Assembly (NCBI RefSeq): GCF_001457415.1
Contig: NZ_LN881723.1
Span: forward strand, 343,246 to 407,245
Source of the DNA: Gorillibacterium timonense
Lineage (GTDB): Bacteria; Bacillota; Bacilli; Paenibacillales; NBRC-103111
Direction: 5' to 3'
Length of the DNA stretch: 64,000 nt
The translations under genes and the position numbers were made by a program. The notes under the pieces were generated by a model. It saw only the letters and a program-made list of their open reading frames with translations, searched no databases and was not told the origin of the DNA. Every line of letters starts with the position of its first letter. Positions within the stretch are counted from its first letter, which is position 1. Positions 17,946 through 27,764 of this stretch are shown in pieces.

Positions 17946-19310
17946 CTACCGGGAGGTCACTTCGAAGATCGCAAACTTCAAATAATTCCCCTCGTCGACG
18001 CCGAGGATGCGCGGATGGTCCTTGCCTGCGGCACGGAATTCCACGAGTCGCAGCTGCTTGCCCGCGTCGATTGCAGCTTCGTGCACCGTCTGCAGGAACA
18101 GCTCGGCGGAGATGTGATAGCTGCAGCTTGCCGTTACCAGGTAGCCGCCTTCGTTGACGAGCTTCATGCCGTGCAGGTTGATATCCTTGTAGCCGCGGCA
18201 GGCGCCAGGGATGGAACGGCGGTTCTTGGCGAAGGCGGGCGGGTCCAGGACGACAACATCCCAGGTGCGGCCGCTCGTAGCGAGCTTCTTGGAGGTGTCT
18301 ACCTTCTTGTCTCCTGCTTGGGCCCGTTCCCGACGGTCAGTGAGCCCCTGCACCTGCGAGCGCAAGTACTCGAAGGCGTCCGCCGTGACGAATTCCACTC
18401 GGTCGGTAAAGCCGTTAAGCTCAACATTCCGTCTGGCGCTAACAATCGCATGCTCGGACACGTCGAGGCAGGTCACCTTCTTCGCTCCATACTTGCAGGC
18501 ATGCAGCGTAAAGCTGCCGGTATGCGCGAAGCATTCGAGGACGGTCGCTCCGTCCCAATACGGGAAGGTTACGGGCTTGCCGCTTGCATTGACCGGTACC
18601 GTACGAAGGCCTTCCTCCGTCTCCTGCTCCTCCAGCCGGATGCCGCTGCGGGCTCCCCAACCGAGCATGAGCGGCGCGATGGAAGCGCGGTTTTCCCGCT
18701 GATCGAAGAAATACCCCGTCTTCTGACCGTGGCGAATGTCCACCTCGATCTTCAACCCATTCTCCGTGATCTGCACGGTCTCCGGACATTCTCCATAGAG
18801 AAGCCCCGTATTCTCCTCCAGCCCTTCCAGTTCGCGAACCGACACATCGCTTCGCTCGTAGATTCCAGCGGGATGGAAGACGGAGACGAGCGCCTCTGTG
18901 ATCTCCTTCCGGCGCAAATCCATGCCCAGCGTTAAAATCTGCACAACCAGGATATCCGCGAATTTATCCACGATAAGACCGGGAAGGAAGTCGGCCTCTC
19001 CATAGACCATCCGGCAGGAATCGGCTCCGGGGACGAACCGTTCCCGATGGGCAAGACAGCGCTTGAACCGTTCCTCGAAGAAGGCGACATTCATTTCGAC
19101 GAGAGAACCGAAGCTGATGAGCCGCACGACAAGCTGCGACTTGGGATTGTAGTATCCGCTTCCGAGCACCTTCCCCTGGTGAGAGGAAACGGTCACCACA
19201 TCACCCGGAGCTGCTTCCCCTTCCAACCTTTCCACTTCGCTCTGGTAGACCCACGGATGTCCTTGTTCGATTCGTTTCTTCCGGCTCTTCAGCAGGATTA
19301 TGTTTGCCAC
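17946..19310 (-). CDS. RlmI-like class I rRNA (cytosine-C5) methyltransferase
   Basis: An SAM-dependent RNA methyltransferase of the RlmI/YccW family, which makes m5C in 23S rRNA. An N-terminal PUA domain (KSRKKRIEQGHPWVYQSEV...) is followed by an EEHRMD-like middle domain and a Rossmann fold. The fold has the SAM motif LECFAHTGSFTLHA and the catalytic-loop motif VVLDPPAFAK. The start is taken as GTG at 19310 because GGAGAG sits 6 nt before it; the ATG at 19328 overlaps that binding site. A low-complexity Arg/Lys/Ala insert (GLTDRRERAQAGDKKVDTSK) separates two core strands. Confidence 0.85.
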   Translation of the reverse strand: MANIILLKSRKKRIEQGHPWVYQSEVERLEGEAAPGDVVTVSSHQGKVLGSGYYNPKSQLVVRLISFGSLVEMNVAFFEERFKRCLAHRERFVPGADSCRMVYGEADFLPGLIVDKFADILVVQILTLGMDLRRKEITEALVSVFHPAGIYERSDVSVRELEGLEENTGLLYGECPETVQITENGLKIEVDIRHGQKTGYFFDQRENRASIAPLMLGWGARSGIRLEEQETEEGLRTVPVNASGKPVTFPYWDGATVLECFAHTGSFTLHACKYGAKKVTCLDVSEHAIVSARRNVELNGFTDRVEFVTADAFEYLRSQVQGLTDRRERAQAGDKKVDTSKKLATSGRTWDVVVLDPPAFAKNRRSIPGACRGYKDINLHGMKLVNEGGYLVTASCSYHISAELFLQTVHEAAIDAGKQLRLVEFRAAGKDHPRILGVDEGNYLKFAIFEVTSR

Positions 19311-19431
19311 AAGCTTCTCTCCTATCATGACTCGTTTTTCAACATCATATGGTAATAGTATCCTTCGCTTGGGACAAGTCAGCCGAGGCTGTCCCCTTCA
19401 TTTCGAGATTTCGCAGGTAAGGAGAGACCAA

Positions 19432-20391
19432 ATGATTCATTCCCTAGTGATTCCGCTCGCCGTCGGGCTTGTCCTGCTTCTCTTCGGCATGAAGACGATG
19501 GAATTCGCCCTGGAACGGGCGGCGGGTCCACGCCTGCCGGAGCTGCTGAAGCGCTTCACCGGCACACCGCTTCGCGGCATGGCCGCCTCCTCCGTCCTCA
19601 CGGCGCTCATGCAGAGCAGCACCGCCGTCACCGTGGTGACGATCGGCCTCGTCAATGCAGGGTTGATGCGGTTCAGCCAAACCATCGGCATCATTCTGGG
19701 CACCAACATCGGCACCTGCTTGACCACGGAACTGATCGGCTTGAGTCTCGGTAAGATCGCGCTGCCGATGCTCCTCTCCTCGACGGCCGTATGGCTTATT
19801 GCCATGGCATTCGTGGACCGGAAACCGAAGGCGTCCAAGGTCGGGTTCACGGCCCTGGCGACGGCAGGCTTCGCCTGCATCCTGCTCGGCGTCGGAATGA
19901 TGCAGGGACTTACCCCTGAGCTGGAAGCGCGGGGAATGTTCACCTGGCTCATCCACAAGTCCCAAGAAAGCCGGTTGTGGGGAGTGCTCGCAGGCGCCGC
20001 TGTTACGGCTGTCATCCACAGCAGTGCCGCCACCATTGCGATGACCATGAGCCTCGTCGGGTCGGGAGCCTTCCCCCCCGAGCTCGGCATCGCCATCATC
20101 TTCGGCGCGAATGTCGGCACCTGCGCCACCGCGCTTCTCGCTTCCATCGGCGGCAGCCGGTATGGAGCTTACGTTGCCTGGACCCATACGTTACTCAATA
20201 TCGGCGGCGCGGCACTCTTTTATCCCTTCATCCCGCCCATAGCCGATCTGGTCACACAGATGAGCGCCGATGCGGCTGTGCAAATGGCCCGGGCGCAGAC
20301 GCTGTTCAACGTGCTCAGCTCTCTCCTAGCCCTTCCTCTCTGTTACTTGCTCCCCTGGCAAAACAAGAAGAAACGGATCGGCCGTCCGTGA
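19432..20391 (+). CDS. Na/Pi cotransporter family protein
   Basis: A polytopic membrane protein of 319 residues with the two inverted repeats typical of the PNaS family. Motif LMQSSTAVTVVTIG...GTNIGTC is in the first half and VIHSSAATIAMTMS...GANVGTC in the second. It probably transports phosphate, or is a relative lacking the PhoU-like C-terminal domain (that domain is absent here). The start at 19432 follows GGAGAG; an upstream in-frame extension overlaps the divergent gene and lacks a binding site. It is divergent from the RlmI-like gene. Confidence 0.88.
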   Translation: MIHSLVIPLAVGLVLLLFGMKTMEFALERAAGPRLPELLKRFTGTPLRGMAASSVLTALMQSSTAVTVVTIGLVNAGLMRFSQTIGIILGTNIGTCLTTELIGLSLGKIALPMLLSSTAVWLIAMAFVDRKPKASKVGFTALATAGFACILLGVGMMQGLTPELEARGMFTWLIHKSQESRLWGVLAGAAVTAVIHSSAATIAMTMSLVGSGAFPPELGIAIIFGANVGTCATALLASIGGSRYGAYVAWTHTLLNIGGAALFYPFIPPIADLVTQMSADAAVQMARAQTLFNVLSSLLALPLCYLLPWQNKKKRIGRP

Positions 20392-20413
20392 GCGGACGGC
20401 ATCCGTTTCTTGA
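20371..20413 (+). terminator. Terminator of the Na/Pi cotransporter gene
   Basis: AAACGGAT/ATCCGTTT encloses GCCGTCCG TGAG CGGACGGC, a nearly perfect long hairpin. The TGA stop codon lies in its loop. The sequence ends TTTCTTG. Confidence 0.8.
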
Positions 20414-20451
20414 AAACCGAAGGAAAGCCAAGTCGAAACCCAACCATTCCT

Positions 20452-22164
20452 TTATAGTTTAAACTGTGAGATGGCTTGCTTCAAGTCCTCCGCCAACTCG
20501 CGAAGGACAGCTGCTGCGTGTGCGACCTCTTCCATCGTCGCCGATTCTTCTTCGGTCATGGCGGCAGCTCCATGAACCCCGATTGCCGCTTGACGAGCAG
20601 AGCCTGAAATCTCCTCGACGGAAGCCGCAACTTCTTCGGTGCTTGCGGACATCCGCTCGGAGAAGGCCGACATCTCTTCCATCTTTCCGGTGATGCTGCT
20701 TGCGCTGTCTGCGATCAGCCGGAAGACGGCGCTCGCCCGATCCACCCGCTCGAAGCCTTCGGTGAATTCCTTTTTGCCGCGCTGCATGCTCACATCGGCA
20801 TCGTTGGCTGCCGTAAGAACCTTCGTGACAAGGCCGGCGATCTGCTTCGCGGATTGCTCCGTCTGATAGGACAGCTTGCGGATCTCATCCGCGACAACGG
20901 CGAAGCCTCGACCGGATTCGCCTGCTCGTGCGGCTTCAATCGCCGCATTGAGGGCGAGAAGGTTCGTTTGGGAGGCGATCCCTTCGATGACCGCCGCGAT
21001 CTGTTCGATCTGTACGGACATGTGATTGAGATGCTCGATGGAGTCGGAGGTTTTGTTCACGGTATCGTTGACGACCGTCATCTGACTCACGGCCGCTTCA
21101 ATCGATTCGATGCCCCGAACGGCCTGTTCGGTCATGTGCTTGGACTCCTGGAAGACCAAGGCAGAGGAAGCGGCTGCGTTCTGAATATCCTCCGCCATGG
21201 CGGCTACGGCAAGAGAGCTTTCCTCCGAGGTCCTCACCTGGCCGTCCGAGGAAGCGGCCAGCATCGACATCGTCTCCGCGATCTCATTCGTTACCGCTTT
21301 GGCCTGTTCCGCGCTTTCAGCGAGGTTGTTGGACGATTGGCCGACCTGCCCGACCGCGGCATCCACTTTGCCGACAATACCACGCAGGTTGTCGATCATG
21401 CGGTTGATGGATTCCGAAACCATCCCGACCTCGTCATGAGAGATGATCTTGACAGGTTCCACTAGAAGGTCGCCGTCTGCGATGCGGTTGGACATCACCC
21501 CGACCTTCTTCAACAATCGGGTCAACTGATGGGTGAAGAAGAAGGCCATGGCCAGGCTGGAGACGAGAATCCCAATAGCGATGACAACGAGCCACAGGAT
21601 GAAATCCGAGATTTGCTTGTCCGTCTCGGAAGTGGGGACGAGGAAGCTTAGGACACCAATCGACTCACCAGCCTCCGTTTTGATCGGATCATACACTGCG
21701 TAATAACGAACTCCGGATACCTTGGTATAGCCTTTATAAGTTTCGCCCTTCTCCAAGGTGGTCTTGCGGACGTCATCCGCAATCGTCTCACCGACTGCAT
21801 ATTGGTCTCCTACCTTGATGTTCGTAGCCACCAGCGTCTCTCCTTGGCTGACGGACATGCGAATATCCTCGTTACCGAGCCGGGGAACCAGGTTATCGAT
21901 AAAAAAGTGATTGTCGTTAATCGGCTGCATGCCTTTTAACAGCTTGCCCTGCTCGATGTTCCAAAAACCGGGGTTTTTCTCCTCCATCAGCTCTTTGCCC
22001 GCCTTAAAGGTCGTGACAACAAAGTTTTCCAGCTGACGCTCCGTCGCAATTTTCATCCGAAACGCGGCAAAACTCGTGACGACCGAGCTTCCGATGATAA
22101 TGACGATTCCGAGCATGATCATGAGCTTGGATTTTAATCCCATCGTCTTAAAACTCAGCTTCAT
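20452..22164 (-). CDS. Methyl-accepting chemotaxis protein
   Basis: Transmembrane chemoreceptor signalling to CheA. N-terminal TM1 (about residues 13-35) is followed by an extracytoplasmic Cache-type sensor (about 40-185, with [15 protein letters not shown] and [23 protein letters not shown]). TM2 is near residue 195, then a HAMP domain. The signalling domain has the hairpin tip [20 protein letters not shown] and [12 protein letters not shown]. About 570 residues. The start could be TTG at 22167 or ATG at 22164; both follow GGAGGG. The ligand is unknown. No chemotaxis genes adjoin it. Confidence 0.93.
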   Translation of the reverse strand: MKLSFKTMGLKSKLMIMLGIVIIIGSSVVTSFAAFRMKIATERQLENFVVTTFKAGKELMEEKNPGFWNIEQGKLLKGMQPINDNHFFIDNLVPRLGNEDIRMSVSQGETLVATNIKVGDQYAVGETIADDVRKTTLEKGETYKGYTKVSGVRYYAVYDPIKTEAGESIGVLSFLVPTSETDKQISDFILWLVVIAIGILVSSLAMAFFFTHQLTRLLKKVGVMSNRIADGDLLVEPVKIISHDEVGMVSESINRMIDNLRGIVGKVDAAVGQVGQSSNNLAESAEQAKAVTNEIAETMSMLAASSDGQVRTSEESSLAVAAMAEDIQNAAASSALVFQESKHMTEQAVRGIESIEAAVSQMTVVNDTVNKTSDSIEHLNHMSVQIEQIAAVIEGIASQTNLLALNAAIEAARAGESGRGFAVVADEIRKLSYQTEQSAKQIAGLVTKVLTAANDADVSMQRGKKEFTEGFERVDRASAVFRLIADSASSITGKMEEMSAFSERMSASTEEVAASVEEISGSARQAAIGVHGAAAMTEEESATMEEVAHAAAVLRELAEDLKQAISQFKL

Positions 22165-22369
22165 CAACTAATCCCTCCAGTTATGGTCCTCTTCCTATGA
22201 GCCGCACTCTATCTCTGTCTGAATCAACTGATCAAAGGAATTTTTTATGTAAATATAATGATTTTATATGATATAGCCCAAATAGACTAGACCCATTTCG
22301 ACCAAAAACCCAAAAAGTAAGAGATTTGCCGCAATTTCTCCTTTCACTAGCTAGAAATGGAATAATATA

Positions 22370-22426
22370 GCACTCAAAAATAGAACCGCCCGCTCTCGAT
22401 CGGAATCGAAAGCAGGCGGTTCTTCC
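22370..22426 (-). terminator. Terminator after deoC
   Basis: On the minus strand AGAACCGCC pairs with GGCGGTTCT, with inner pairing TTCGAT/ATCGAGA, followed by ATTTTTG. Confidence 0.75.
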
Positions 22427-22442
22427 GTCCTTTGGTCCGGGC

Positions 22443-23129
22443 TTAATAGGTGGCGTCCTGGTCCTTCAGACCCTTGATGATGGCGACGCCCGAGCTTGTG
22501 CCGAGACGCGTAGCTCCGGCTTCGATCATGCGTACAGCCGTTTCCAGGTCGCGGATTCCGCCGGATGCCTTCACTTGCAGCGCCGACGAAACGTTGCTGC
22601 GCATCAGTCGGATGTCTTCAACGGTTGCTCCGCCGGGGCCAAATCCGGTCGACGTCTTCACGAAGTGAGCGCCAGCCTCTTCCGAGAGCTTGCACGCCGT
22701 AATCTTTTGCTCCTCGTTCAGGAAGCCGGTCTCGAAGATGACCTTGACGATCGCCTGGCCAGAGACCGCTTGAACCACTTCTCGGATGTCATTCTCCACC
22801 GCCCGGTAATTACCTTCAAGCAACTGTCCGATCTGGAGCACCATGTCGATTTCCGTCGCTCCGCCTGCTGCGGCCACCGCTGCCTCAAAGCTCTTCACCG
22901 GCGTATGGTTAGCACCGAGCGGGAAGCCAACGACTACCGCGATGGAGACGCCGGAGTCTCCAAGAATTTCTTTGCACAGGTTGGTCCAACGTCCGTTGAC
23001 GCATACGCTGTGAAATTTGTGAGTGAGCGCTTCGAAGCACAACTGCTCGATCGCTTGTTCCGTAGCATCCGGCTTGAGCAGGGTGTGGTCGATCCAAGAT
23101 GCGATGGTTTTGCTGTCCAGGTTTGTCAT
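22443..23129 (-). CDS. deoC: Deoxyribose-phosphate aldolase
   Basis: Class I aldolase that splits 2-deoxyribose-5-phosphate into glyceraldehyde-3-phosphate and acetaldehyde (nucleoside salvage). A 228-residue TIM barrel. The Schiff-base Lys is K158 in FVKTSTGFGPGG, the proton-relay Lys is K187 in VKASGGIRD, and the catalytic Asp is D95 in EIDMV. GGAGGG precedes the ATG. The start overlaps the Nudix gene stop (ATGA), which couples the two genes. A terminator follows. Confidence 0.95.
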   Translation of the reverse strand: MTNLDSKTIASWIDHTLLKPDATEQAIEQLCFEALTHKFHSVCVNGRWTNLCKEILGDSGVSIAVVVGFPLGANHTPVKSFEAAVAAAGGATEIDMVLQIGQLLEGNYRAVENDIREVVQAVSGQAIVKVIFETGFLNEEQKITACKLSEEAGAHFVKTSTGFGPGGATVEDIRLMRSNVSSALQVKASGGIRDLETAVRMIEAGATRLGTSSGVAIIKGLKDQDATY

Positions 23130-23551
23130 TTGTGTGGTCCCTCCAGTTTTAATAGCGCGAACGCCTTCGCCAATACTTCTTCATTGTTGCCGTAGCCGGA
23201 GCTCCGTTGGAGCTTCCACGCTTCCTCCGGCTTATACCAGCCGAGTCCGTCGATTTCTTCGACTTGAACGCGGTCGTCGCCGCCAATCGCTTCCACCAGG
23301 AAATAATGAACCTCCTTCATGGATGCATGAACCTTGTCCTCGTACGAAATGTTGACCAGCTTATCGACGATTCGGCCGACGGTTCCGGTCTCCTCGGCAA
23401 TTTCCCGGAGCGCGGCTTCCTCCACCGTTTCTCCTGCTTCCAGCTTTCCCTTTGCCAGGGTCATCTTGCCGAAACGGTCCTTGATGAGCTGGATCTCCAG
23501 CCCGTTTTCCCCTTTGCGGTACACGACTCCTCCCGCTGATATCACCAACAT
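23126..23551 (-). CDS. Nudix hydrolase
   Basis: A 141-residue Nudix protein cleaving a nucleoside diphosphate linked to some other group. The Nudix box spans residues 35-57, with Gly35, Glu41, Arg49-Glu50, Glu53-Glu54 and Gly56 all present. The N-terminus (VISAGGVVYR) resembles ADP-ribose/MutT-like members. The exact substrate is unknown. It overlaps deoC by 4 bp; together they suggest nucleotide or sugar-phosphate housecleaning at the end of the mtaB operon. Confidence 0.9.
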   Translation of the reverse strand: MLVISAGGVVYRKGENGLEIQLIKDRFGKMTLAKGKLEAGETVEEAALREIAEETGTVGRIVDKLVNISYEDKVHASMKEVHYFLVEAIGGDDRVQVEEIDGLGWYKPEEAWKLQRSSGYGNNEEVLAKAFALLKLEGPHK

Positions 23552-23621
23552 GTCGGTCCCTCCTGCTTGCAGTTTGCCTTATCCAGTATCATCCATTTCA
23601 CTTCCTACAGCCGCTCACTTC

Positions 23622-24968
23622 CTAAGCGATGACGATCCTCGCGGTGTCTGCGGCCGTCTTCACCAAGGCTTCGCCAAAGCTTTCGTTAATGCCCGCTTCC
23701 GTGACGCGCACCTTCGTGAGCCTGCGCATCTGCTCCGGAGTGCCGGGGAACGCCACTTGCATGTAATTGTCCGTGTAACCGGCCAAATACCCCGCCTTCG
23801 GGCCTTCCTTCAAGATTCGGTCCGGAATGACATCAAGCGTCTTCCCGACAAACTTGCGGGCATAAGCCAGCTGCATCTCTTCGGAGAGATCGATCAGGCG
23901 ATGCACCCGTGCTGTCTTGATCTCTTCATCAATTTGGTCCTCCATCCGGGCGGCTGGAGTTCCCGTCCGCTTCGAATACGGAAAGACATGCATCTCGGAG
24001 AAGGCCATCTCCTTCATGAACCGGTAGCCTGCTTCAAACTGTTCGTCGGTCTCTCCGGGAAAACCGACGATCACGTCCGTCGTAATCCCGACTTCCGGGA
24101 AGATGTCATGGATGCGAGCGATCTTCTCGCCGTATTCCTGAGCGGTGTATTTCCGACGCATCCGCTTCAGAACGGAATCCTCTCCCGCTTGCAGGGGGAT
24201 ATGGAAATGGCGGCACAGCTTTGACGAGCTTCCCAGCACCTCCAGGACGCCGTCCGTAATCTGACTCGCTTCGATGGAGCTGATGCGGATGCGCTCCAGC
24301 CCGTCGATCCGGTCGAGATCGCAAAGCAGATCCGCCAGGCTGTAGCCTTCCAGATCTTCACCGTAGCCTCCTGTGTGGATGCCTGTCAGGACGATCTCCT
24401 GATACCCGCCTTCCACAAGCTGGCGCGCCTGCTGAAGCACGTTCTCCGGCTTTCGGCTGCGCAAGAGCCCCCGCGACCAGGGAATGATGCAGAAGGTGCA
24501 AAAATTGTTGCAGCCTTCCTGAATCTTGAGAAACCCTCGGGTGCGGTCTTCAAACTCCGGAACGTCCAGCTCTTCAAATTCGCGCGTCTTCATAATGTTC
24601 CGCACGACGTTGATCGGCTGCCGTTCCTGCCGGTAGCGGTTCACGAGGGGCAAAATCTTGTCCCGATCCTGCGTGCCGATGACGATATCCACCCCGGGAA
24701 TCGCCGCGATCTCGGCTGGAGCCGTCTGGGCGTAGCAGCCGGTGACGCAGACGATCGCATCGGGATTGCGCCGAATCGCTCGGCGGATGATCTGCCGGCT
24801 CTTCTTGTCTCCGGTATTCGTAACCGTGCATGTATTAATGATGTAGACGTCGGCCGGGGATTCGAAATCGGTCTGGTCGTATCCTTCGTTCTTGAACAAC
24901 TGCCAGATTCCCTCGGATTCGTAATAATTCACTTTACAGCCCAAGGTATGAAAAGCTACGCTCGGCAT
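23622..24968 (-). CDS. mtaB: tRNA t6A37 methylthiotransferase MtaB
   Basis: Radical-SAM enzyme that converts t6A37 to ms2t6A37 in ANN-decoding tRNAs. The N-terminal domain binds a [4Fe-4S] cluster through C11 (LGCKVNYYE), C47 (NTCTVTN) and C78 (TGCYAQ). The radical SAM cluster is CNNFCTFC (C153, C157, C160). A TRAM domain closes the protein. The start MPSVAFHTLGCKVN at 24968 has GGGAGGG upstream; a longer frame reads back into rsmE and is discarded. Length 448 residues, normal for the family. It begins 7 bp after rsmE. Confidence 0.95.
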   Translation of the reverse strand: MPSVAFHTLGCKVNYYESEGIWQLFKNEGYDQTDFESPADVYIINTCTVTNTGDKKSRQIIRRAIRRNPDAIVCVTGCYAQTAPAEIAAIPGVDIVIGTQDRDKILPLVNRYRQERQPINVVRNIMKTREFEELDVPEFEDRTRGFLKIQEGCNNFCTFCIIPWSRGLLRSRKPENVLQQARQLVEGGYQEIVLTGIHTGGYGEDLEGYSLADLLCDLDRIDGLERIRISSIEASQITDGVLEVLGSSSKLCRHFHIPLQAGEDSVLKRMRRKYTAQEYGEKIARIHDIFPEVGITTDVIVGFPGETDEQFEAGYRFMKEMAFSEMHVFPYSKRTGTPAARMEDQIDEEIKTARVHRLIDLSEEMQLAYARKFVGKTLDVIPDRILKEGPKAGYLAGYTDNYMQVAFPGTPEQMRRLTKVRVTEAGINESFGEALVKTAADTARIVIA

Positions 24969-24975
24969 CCGAAAT

Positions 24976-25854
24976 TCACCCTCCCATTTCTCCATATTCG
25001 TATAGGATGCATGCTGTCGCCACCATACCTGCCGTCTCGGTGCGAAGGATGCGCGGACCGAGACCGGTGGAACGGGCACCCACCTGCTCCGCTTCCTCCG
25101 CCTCGCGTTCCGTGATGCCGCCCTCTGGCCCAATGATGACCAGAATACGCGGTTTGATCCCGCTCGGCGAAGTCTTCTGGGTGGCCACAGGATTGGGTTC
25201 GGAAGCTGCTTGTTCCGGTTTTGGTTCCGCTTTTTGTTCCGGTGTAAGGTCCGTGCCGGATTTCGCTTTCTGCTGCAGGCTTTGACGCAAATCGCCTGCT
25301 TCTCTAAGAAGCGTTCTCAACTGCAAACCGGATTCTTTCTCGTAACACAAAATAGCAAGCTCGGTCTCGGGAATAAGCTTCAGCAGGCTCTTCCACGAAA
25401 GCGGCGCAAGCACCTCCGGAACGACGCTGCGGTGCGACTGCTCCGCCGCCTCTTTGACGATTTTACGCCAGCGGTCGAGCCGCTTCACTTCCTTTTTGGC
25501 ATCATATTGAACCACGGTGCGCTCGGATAAGAACGGAAGAAACTTCGCCGCCCCGAGCTCCGTGCATTTTTGCAGAACAGTCTCCAGCTTGTCTCCCTTC
25601 GGAAGACTCTGGGCCACCCACACCTCGACGGAAGGCTCGCCGCTTGCGGGAAGCTCCTCCACAATGACTCCGGTAACGTCGGCTTTCTCGATATCCGTCA
25701 ATCTTGCGAGCACGGTTCTTCCGAAGCCGTCGCAGCAGATGATTTCATCGCCCGGCTGCGCCCGCATGACCCGAATGAGGTGATGGGCGTCATCGCCCGT
25801 GATGTGAACCCGGTCCGGACCGAAGCCCTCCGGTGGCAAAAAATAGCGTTGCAT
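24976..25854 (-). CDS. rsmE: 16S rRNA m3U1498 methyltransferase RsmE
   Basis: SPOUT-class methyltransferase. The N-terminal PUA-like domain begins MQRYFLPPEGF. The SAM-binding knot is formed by IIGPEGGITEREAEEA and LGPRILRTETAG near the C-terminus. Length 292 residues. A low-complexity Lys/Pro/Glu/Ser insert of about 45 residues (around LTPEQKAEPKPEQAASEPN) precedes the last part of the SPOUT fold and is unusual for RsmE. The start at 25854 follows AGGCAGG. Same transcription unit as mtaB. Confidence 0.94.
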   Translation of the reverse strand: MQRYFLPPEGFGPDRVHITGDDAHHLIRVMRAQPGDEIICCDGFGRTVLARLTDIEKADVTGVIVEELPASGEPSVEVWVAQSLPKGDKLETVLQKCTELGAAKFLPFLSERTVVQYDAKKEVKRLDRWRKIVKEAAEQSHRSVVPEVLAPLSWKSLLKLIPETELAILCYEKESGLQLRTLLREAGDLRQSLQQKAKSGTDLTPEQKAEPKPEQAASEPNPVATQKTSPSGIKPRILVIIGPEGGITEREAEEAEQVGARSTGLGPRILRTETAGMVATACILYEYGEMGG

Positions 25855-26002
25855 GTACGGACCTGCCTTTTCCAACCAAATGTAGTCTGAAACTCAAGGA
25901 AAGCGCGATTCACCATTCGGTCGCGCCAAATTCCAATATACCCCGAACCACGGCAAAAAGCCAGTGCCACTGGCAGGCACCAGCCGAATACCGGCTCTCC
26001 GC

Positions 26003-26710
26003 TTACGAGGGGATAACCAGCAAATCCCAATTGAAGGAAAATCCGAATAGCACGGAAAGCCCTTGATCGATCCCGGCCATGATCGGCCATCGCAGCGCAA
26101 ACAAACGGCCGATGGTCACCGAGGACAACGACGGGACAAAGACAAACAGCAGAAAGACGAAGACAAACCACTGGGTGACGCCGGCCAGCTTGATCCGGAG
26201 CGACAGCGGCAGGAACGATTCCAGGATGCGATACCCGTCCAGAGGGGGGATGGGAAGCAGGTTGAACAGGAACAGCACCAGATTGAGCATGATGTGAAGC
26301 GTGAAAAAGAGTGAAACCGCGACCAGAACCCCGTGCGACATCGAGTCAAATGCCCCCGTTGCTTGAAGGATATAGAGCCCGAGCATCCCGAGGGCAGCAA
26401 GAACCAAATTGGCGAGCGGACCGGCCACTGAGACGATGAGGTTCATGAGGCGCGGGCGGCGAAAGTGATTCGGATTGATCAGCACCGGCTTCGCCCAGCC
26501 GAACCCAACGAGTAAAATCAGAATCGTGCCGAGCAGATCGAGATGGACGCGCGGATTAAGCGTGACTCTCCCCATCGAGCGCGGCGTCGGATCTCCAAAG
26601 CGGTCTGCCGAGTAGGCGTGGGCAAATTCATGGAAGGCAAACGCCAGCATAAGCACGAGCAAGTAGAAGGGCAGACGCTCGGGATGGGCGGTCAGCTCGG
26701 TGAGTCCCAT
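26003..26710 (-). CDS. M50-family (site-2) membrane protease
   Basis: A polytopic membrane metalloprotease-like protein of 235 residues with about five hydrophobic segments. The zinc-binding HEXXH motif is FHEFAHAYSA in the first segment. The third ligand lies in LLPIPPLDGYRI (NPDG-like). No PDZ domain is present, so this is the short YwhC/Rip-like class rather than full RseP. The substrate is unknown. Its start is 1 bp after the prmA stop, which implies coupled expression. Confidence 0.85.
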   Translation of the reverse strand: MGLTELTAHPERLPFYLLVLMLAFAFHEFAHAYSADRFGDPTPRSMGRVTLNPRVHLDLLGTILILLVGFGWAKPVLINPNHFRRPRLMNLIVSVAGPLANLVLAALGMLGLYILQATGAFDSMSHGVLVAVSLFFTLHIMLNLVLFLFNLLPIPPLDGYRILESFLPLSLRIKLAGVTQWFVFVFLLFVFVPSLSSVTIGRLFALRWPIMAGIDQGLSVLFGFSFNWDLLVIPS

Positions 26711-26711
26711 C

Positions 26712-27764
26712 TTACAGCCCCTTCTCTGCTACAATCGCGACCCAATCCTCTTCTCGGTAGGTATCCTTGATCGTGAATCCCGACTTGCGAAGCGTGTCCT
26801 TCACCGCCTCTTCCTTTGCCTCAATGATCCCGGAAGCGATATAGACACCGCCAGGCTGCAAGGCGCGGTAGACATCGTCCGTGAAGGTCATGATAATCTC
26901 CGCCAATATATTCGCGACGACCACGCGCACCGGCAGGTGAACGCCCAGCTCGTTTGCGGGCAGCGTCGATTCGCTCTCTTGGGTAGCGGTCTCAGAGATA
27001 TGTCCGTCGGCATCCAGCGCTTCGTTGATCGCCGCAACGGTCGTCCCTCCGAGCACGCCGAGCAGGTCGCTCAGGTGGATCGTGATGTTCTCCTTCAAGC
27101 CGTTCTGCTCGGCGTTCTCCGTTGCGCTCGACACGGCCACAGGGTCCAGGTCCAGCGCCAGCACATGCCGCGCCCCCAGCTTGACCGCCGCAACCGCGAG
27201 AATGCCGGAACCGGTGCCGACATCGATGACATCGTCGCCAGGCTGAACGACCTTTTCCAGGGTGCGCAAGCAGAGCGACGTGGTCGCGTGAGTGCCGGTG
27301 CCGAACGCCATACCTGGGTCCATCTCAAGGATGAGCTCATCCGGGGATTCCGGCTCGTAATCCTCCCAGGTCGGCTTGATCGTCAACCGTTCGGACACGC
27401 GAATCGGCTTGAAATAGGCTTTCCAGGCATGCGCCCAATCTTCCTCGTCTACGAGCTTCGTCTCCATCCGGGGTTCACCGGTATCGATCTCGTAGCTCTC
27501 GAGCTCCGCATAGAAAGCAGTCAGATTGGTCAGCAGCTCTTCGACGTTGTAATCCTCGGAAAAATACCCCTTGATCTCGGCGCGCCCTTCCGGAATATCG
27601 TTGAGCGGCTTCTCATACCACTGCCCGAACGAAGTGTCCCGTTCCTTGTTCAGCGTCCCGGATTCCTCAATGGAAACACCGCCCGCACCGAGCTCGTGCA
27701 GATGGTTGGATATCATTTCAATGGCTTCTTCCGTTGTATGTATAGTGATTTCATGCCAGCGCAT
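26712..27764 (-). CDS. prmA: Ribosomal protein L11 methyltransferase PrmA
   Basis: Trimethylates L11. The N-terminal substrate-recognition domain begins MRWHEITIHTTEEAIEMIS. The catalytic domain has EMDPGMAFGTGTHATT, SAM motif VIDVGTGSGILAVAAV and VVANILAEII. AAGGAGG lies 5 nt before ATG 27764. Length 350 residues, longer than the usual 310 or so, because of an insert between the SAM motif and VVANIL (around NEALDADGHISETATQESE). In B. subtilis it directly follows dnaJ; here three other genes intervene. Confidence 0.95.
   Translation of the reverse strand: MRWHEITIHTTEEAIEMISNHLHELGAGGVSIEESGTLNKERDTSFGQWYEKPLNDIPEGRAEIKGYFSEDYNVEELLTNLTAFYAELESYEIDTGEPRMETKLVDEEDWAHAWKAYFKPIRVSERLTIKPTWEDYEPESPDELILEMDPGMAFGTGTHATTSLCLRTLEKVVQPGDDVIDVGTGSGILAVAAVKLGARHVLALDLDPVAVSSATENAEQNGLKENITIHLSDLLGVLGGTTVAAINEALDADGHISETATQESESTLPANELGVHLPVRVVVANILAEIIMTFTDDVYRALQPGGVYIASGIIEAKEEAVKDTLRKSGFTIKDTYREEDWVAIVAEKGL

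Noticed and set aside
17934..18935. A 333-codon plus-strand frame over the RlmI-like gene
   Set aside because: No ribosome binding site and no domain; the minus-strand gene has a PUA and methyltransferase motifs.
19300..19431. N-terminal extension of the Na/Pi cotransporter
   Set aside because: The extra 44 codons overlap the start of the divergent methyltransferase gene and lack a binding site, while GGAGAG precedes the ATG at 19432.
22165..22369. Riboswitch upstream of the chemoreceptor gene
   Set aside because: The stretch is AT-rich with no recognisable conserved core; probably only a promoter region.
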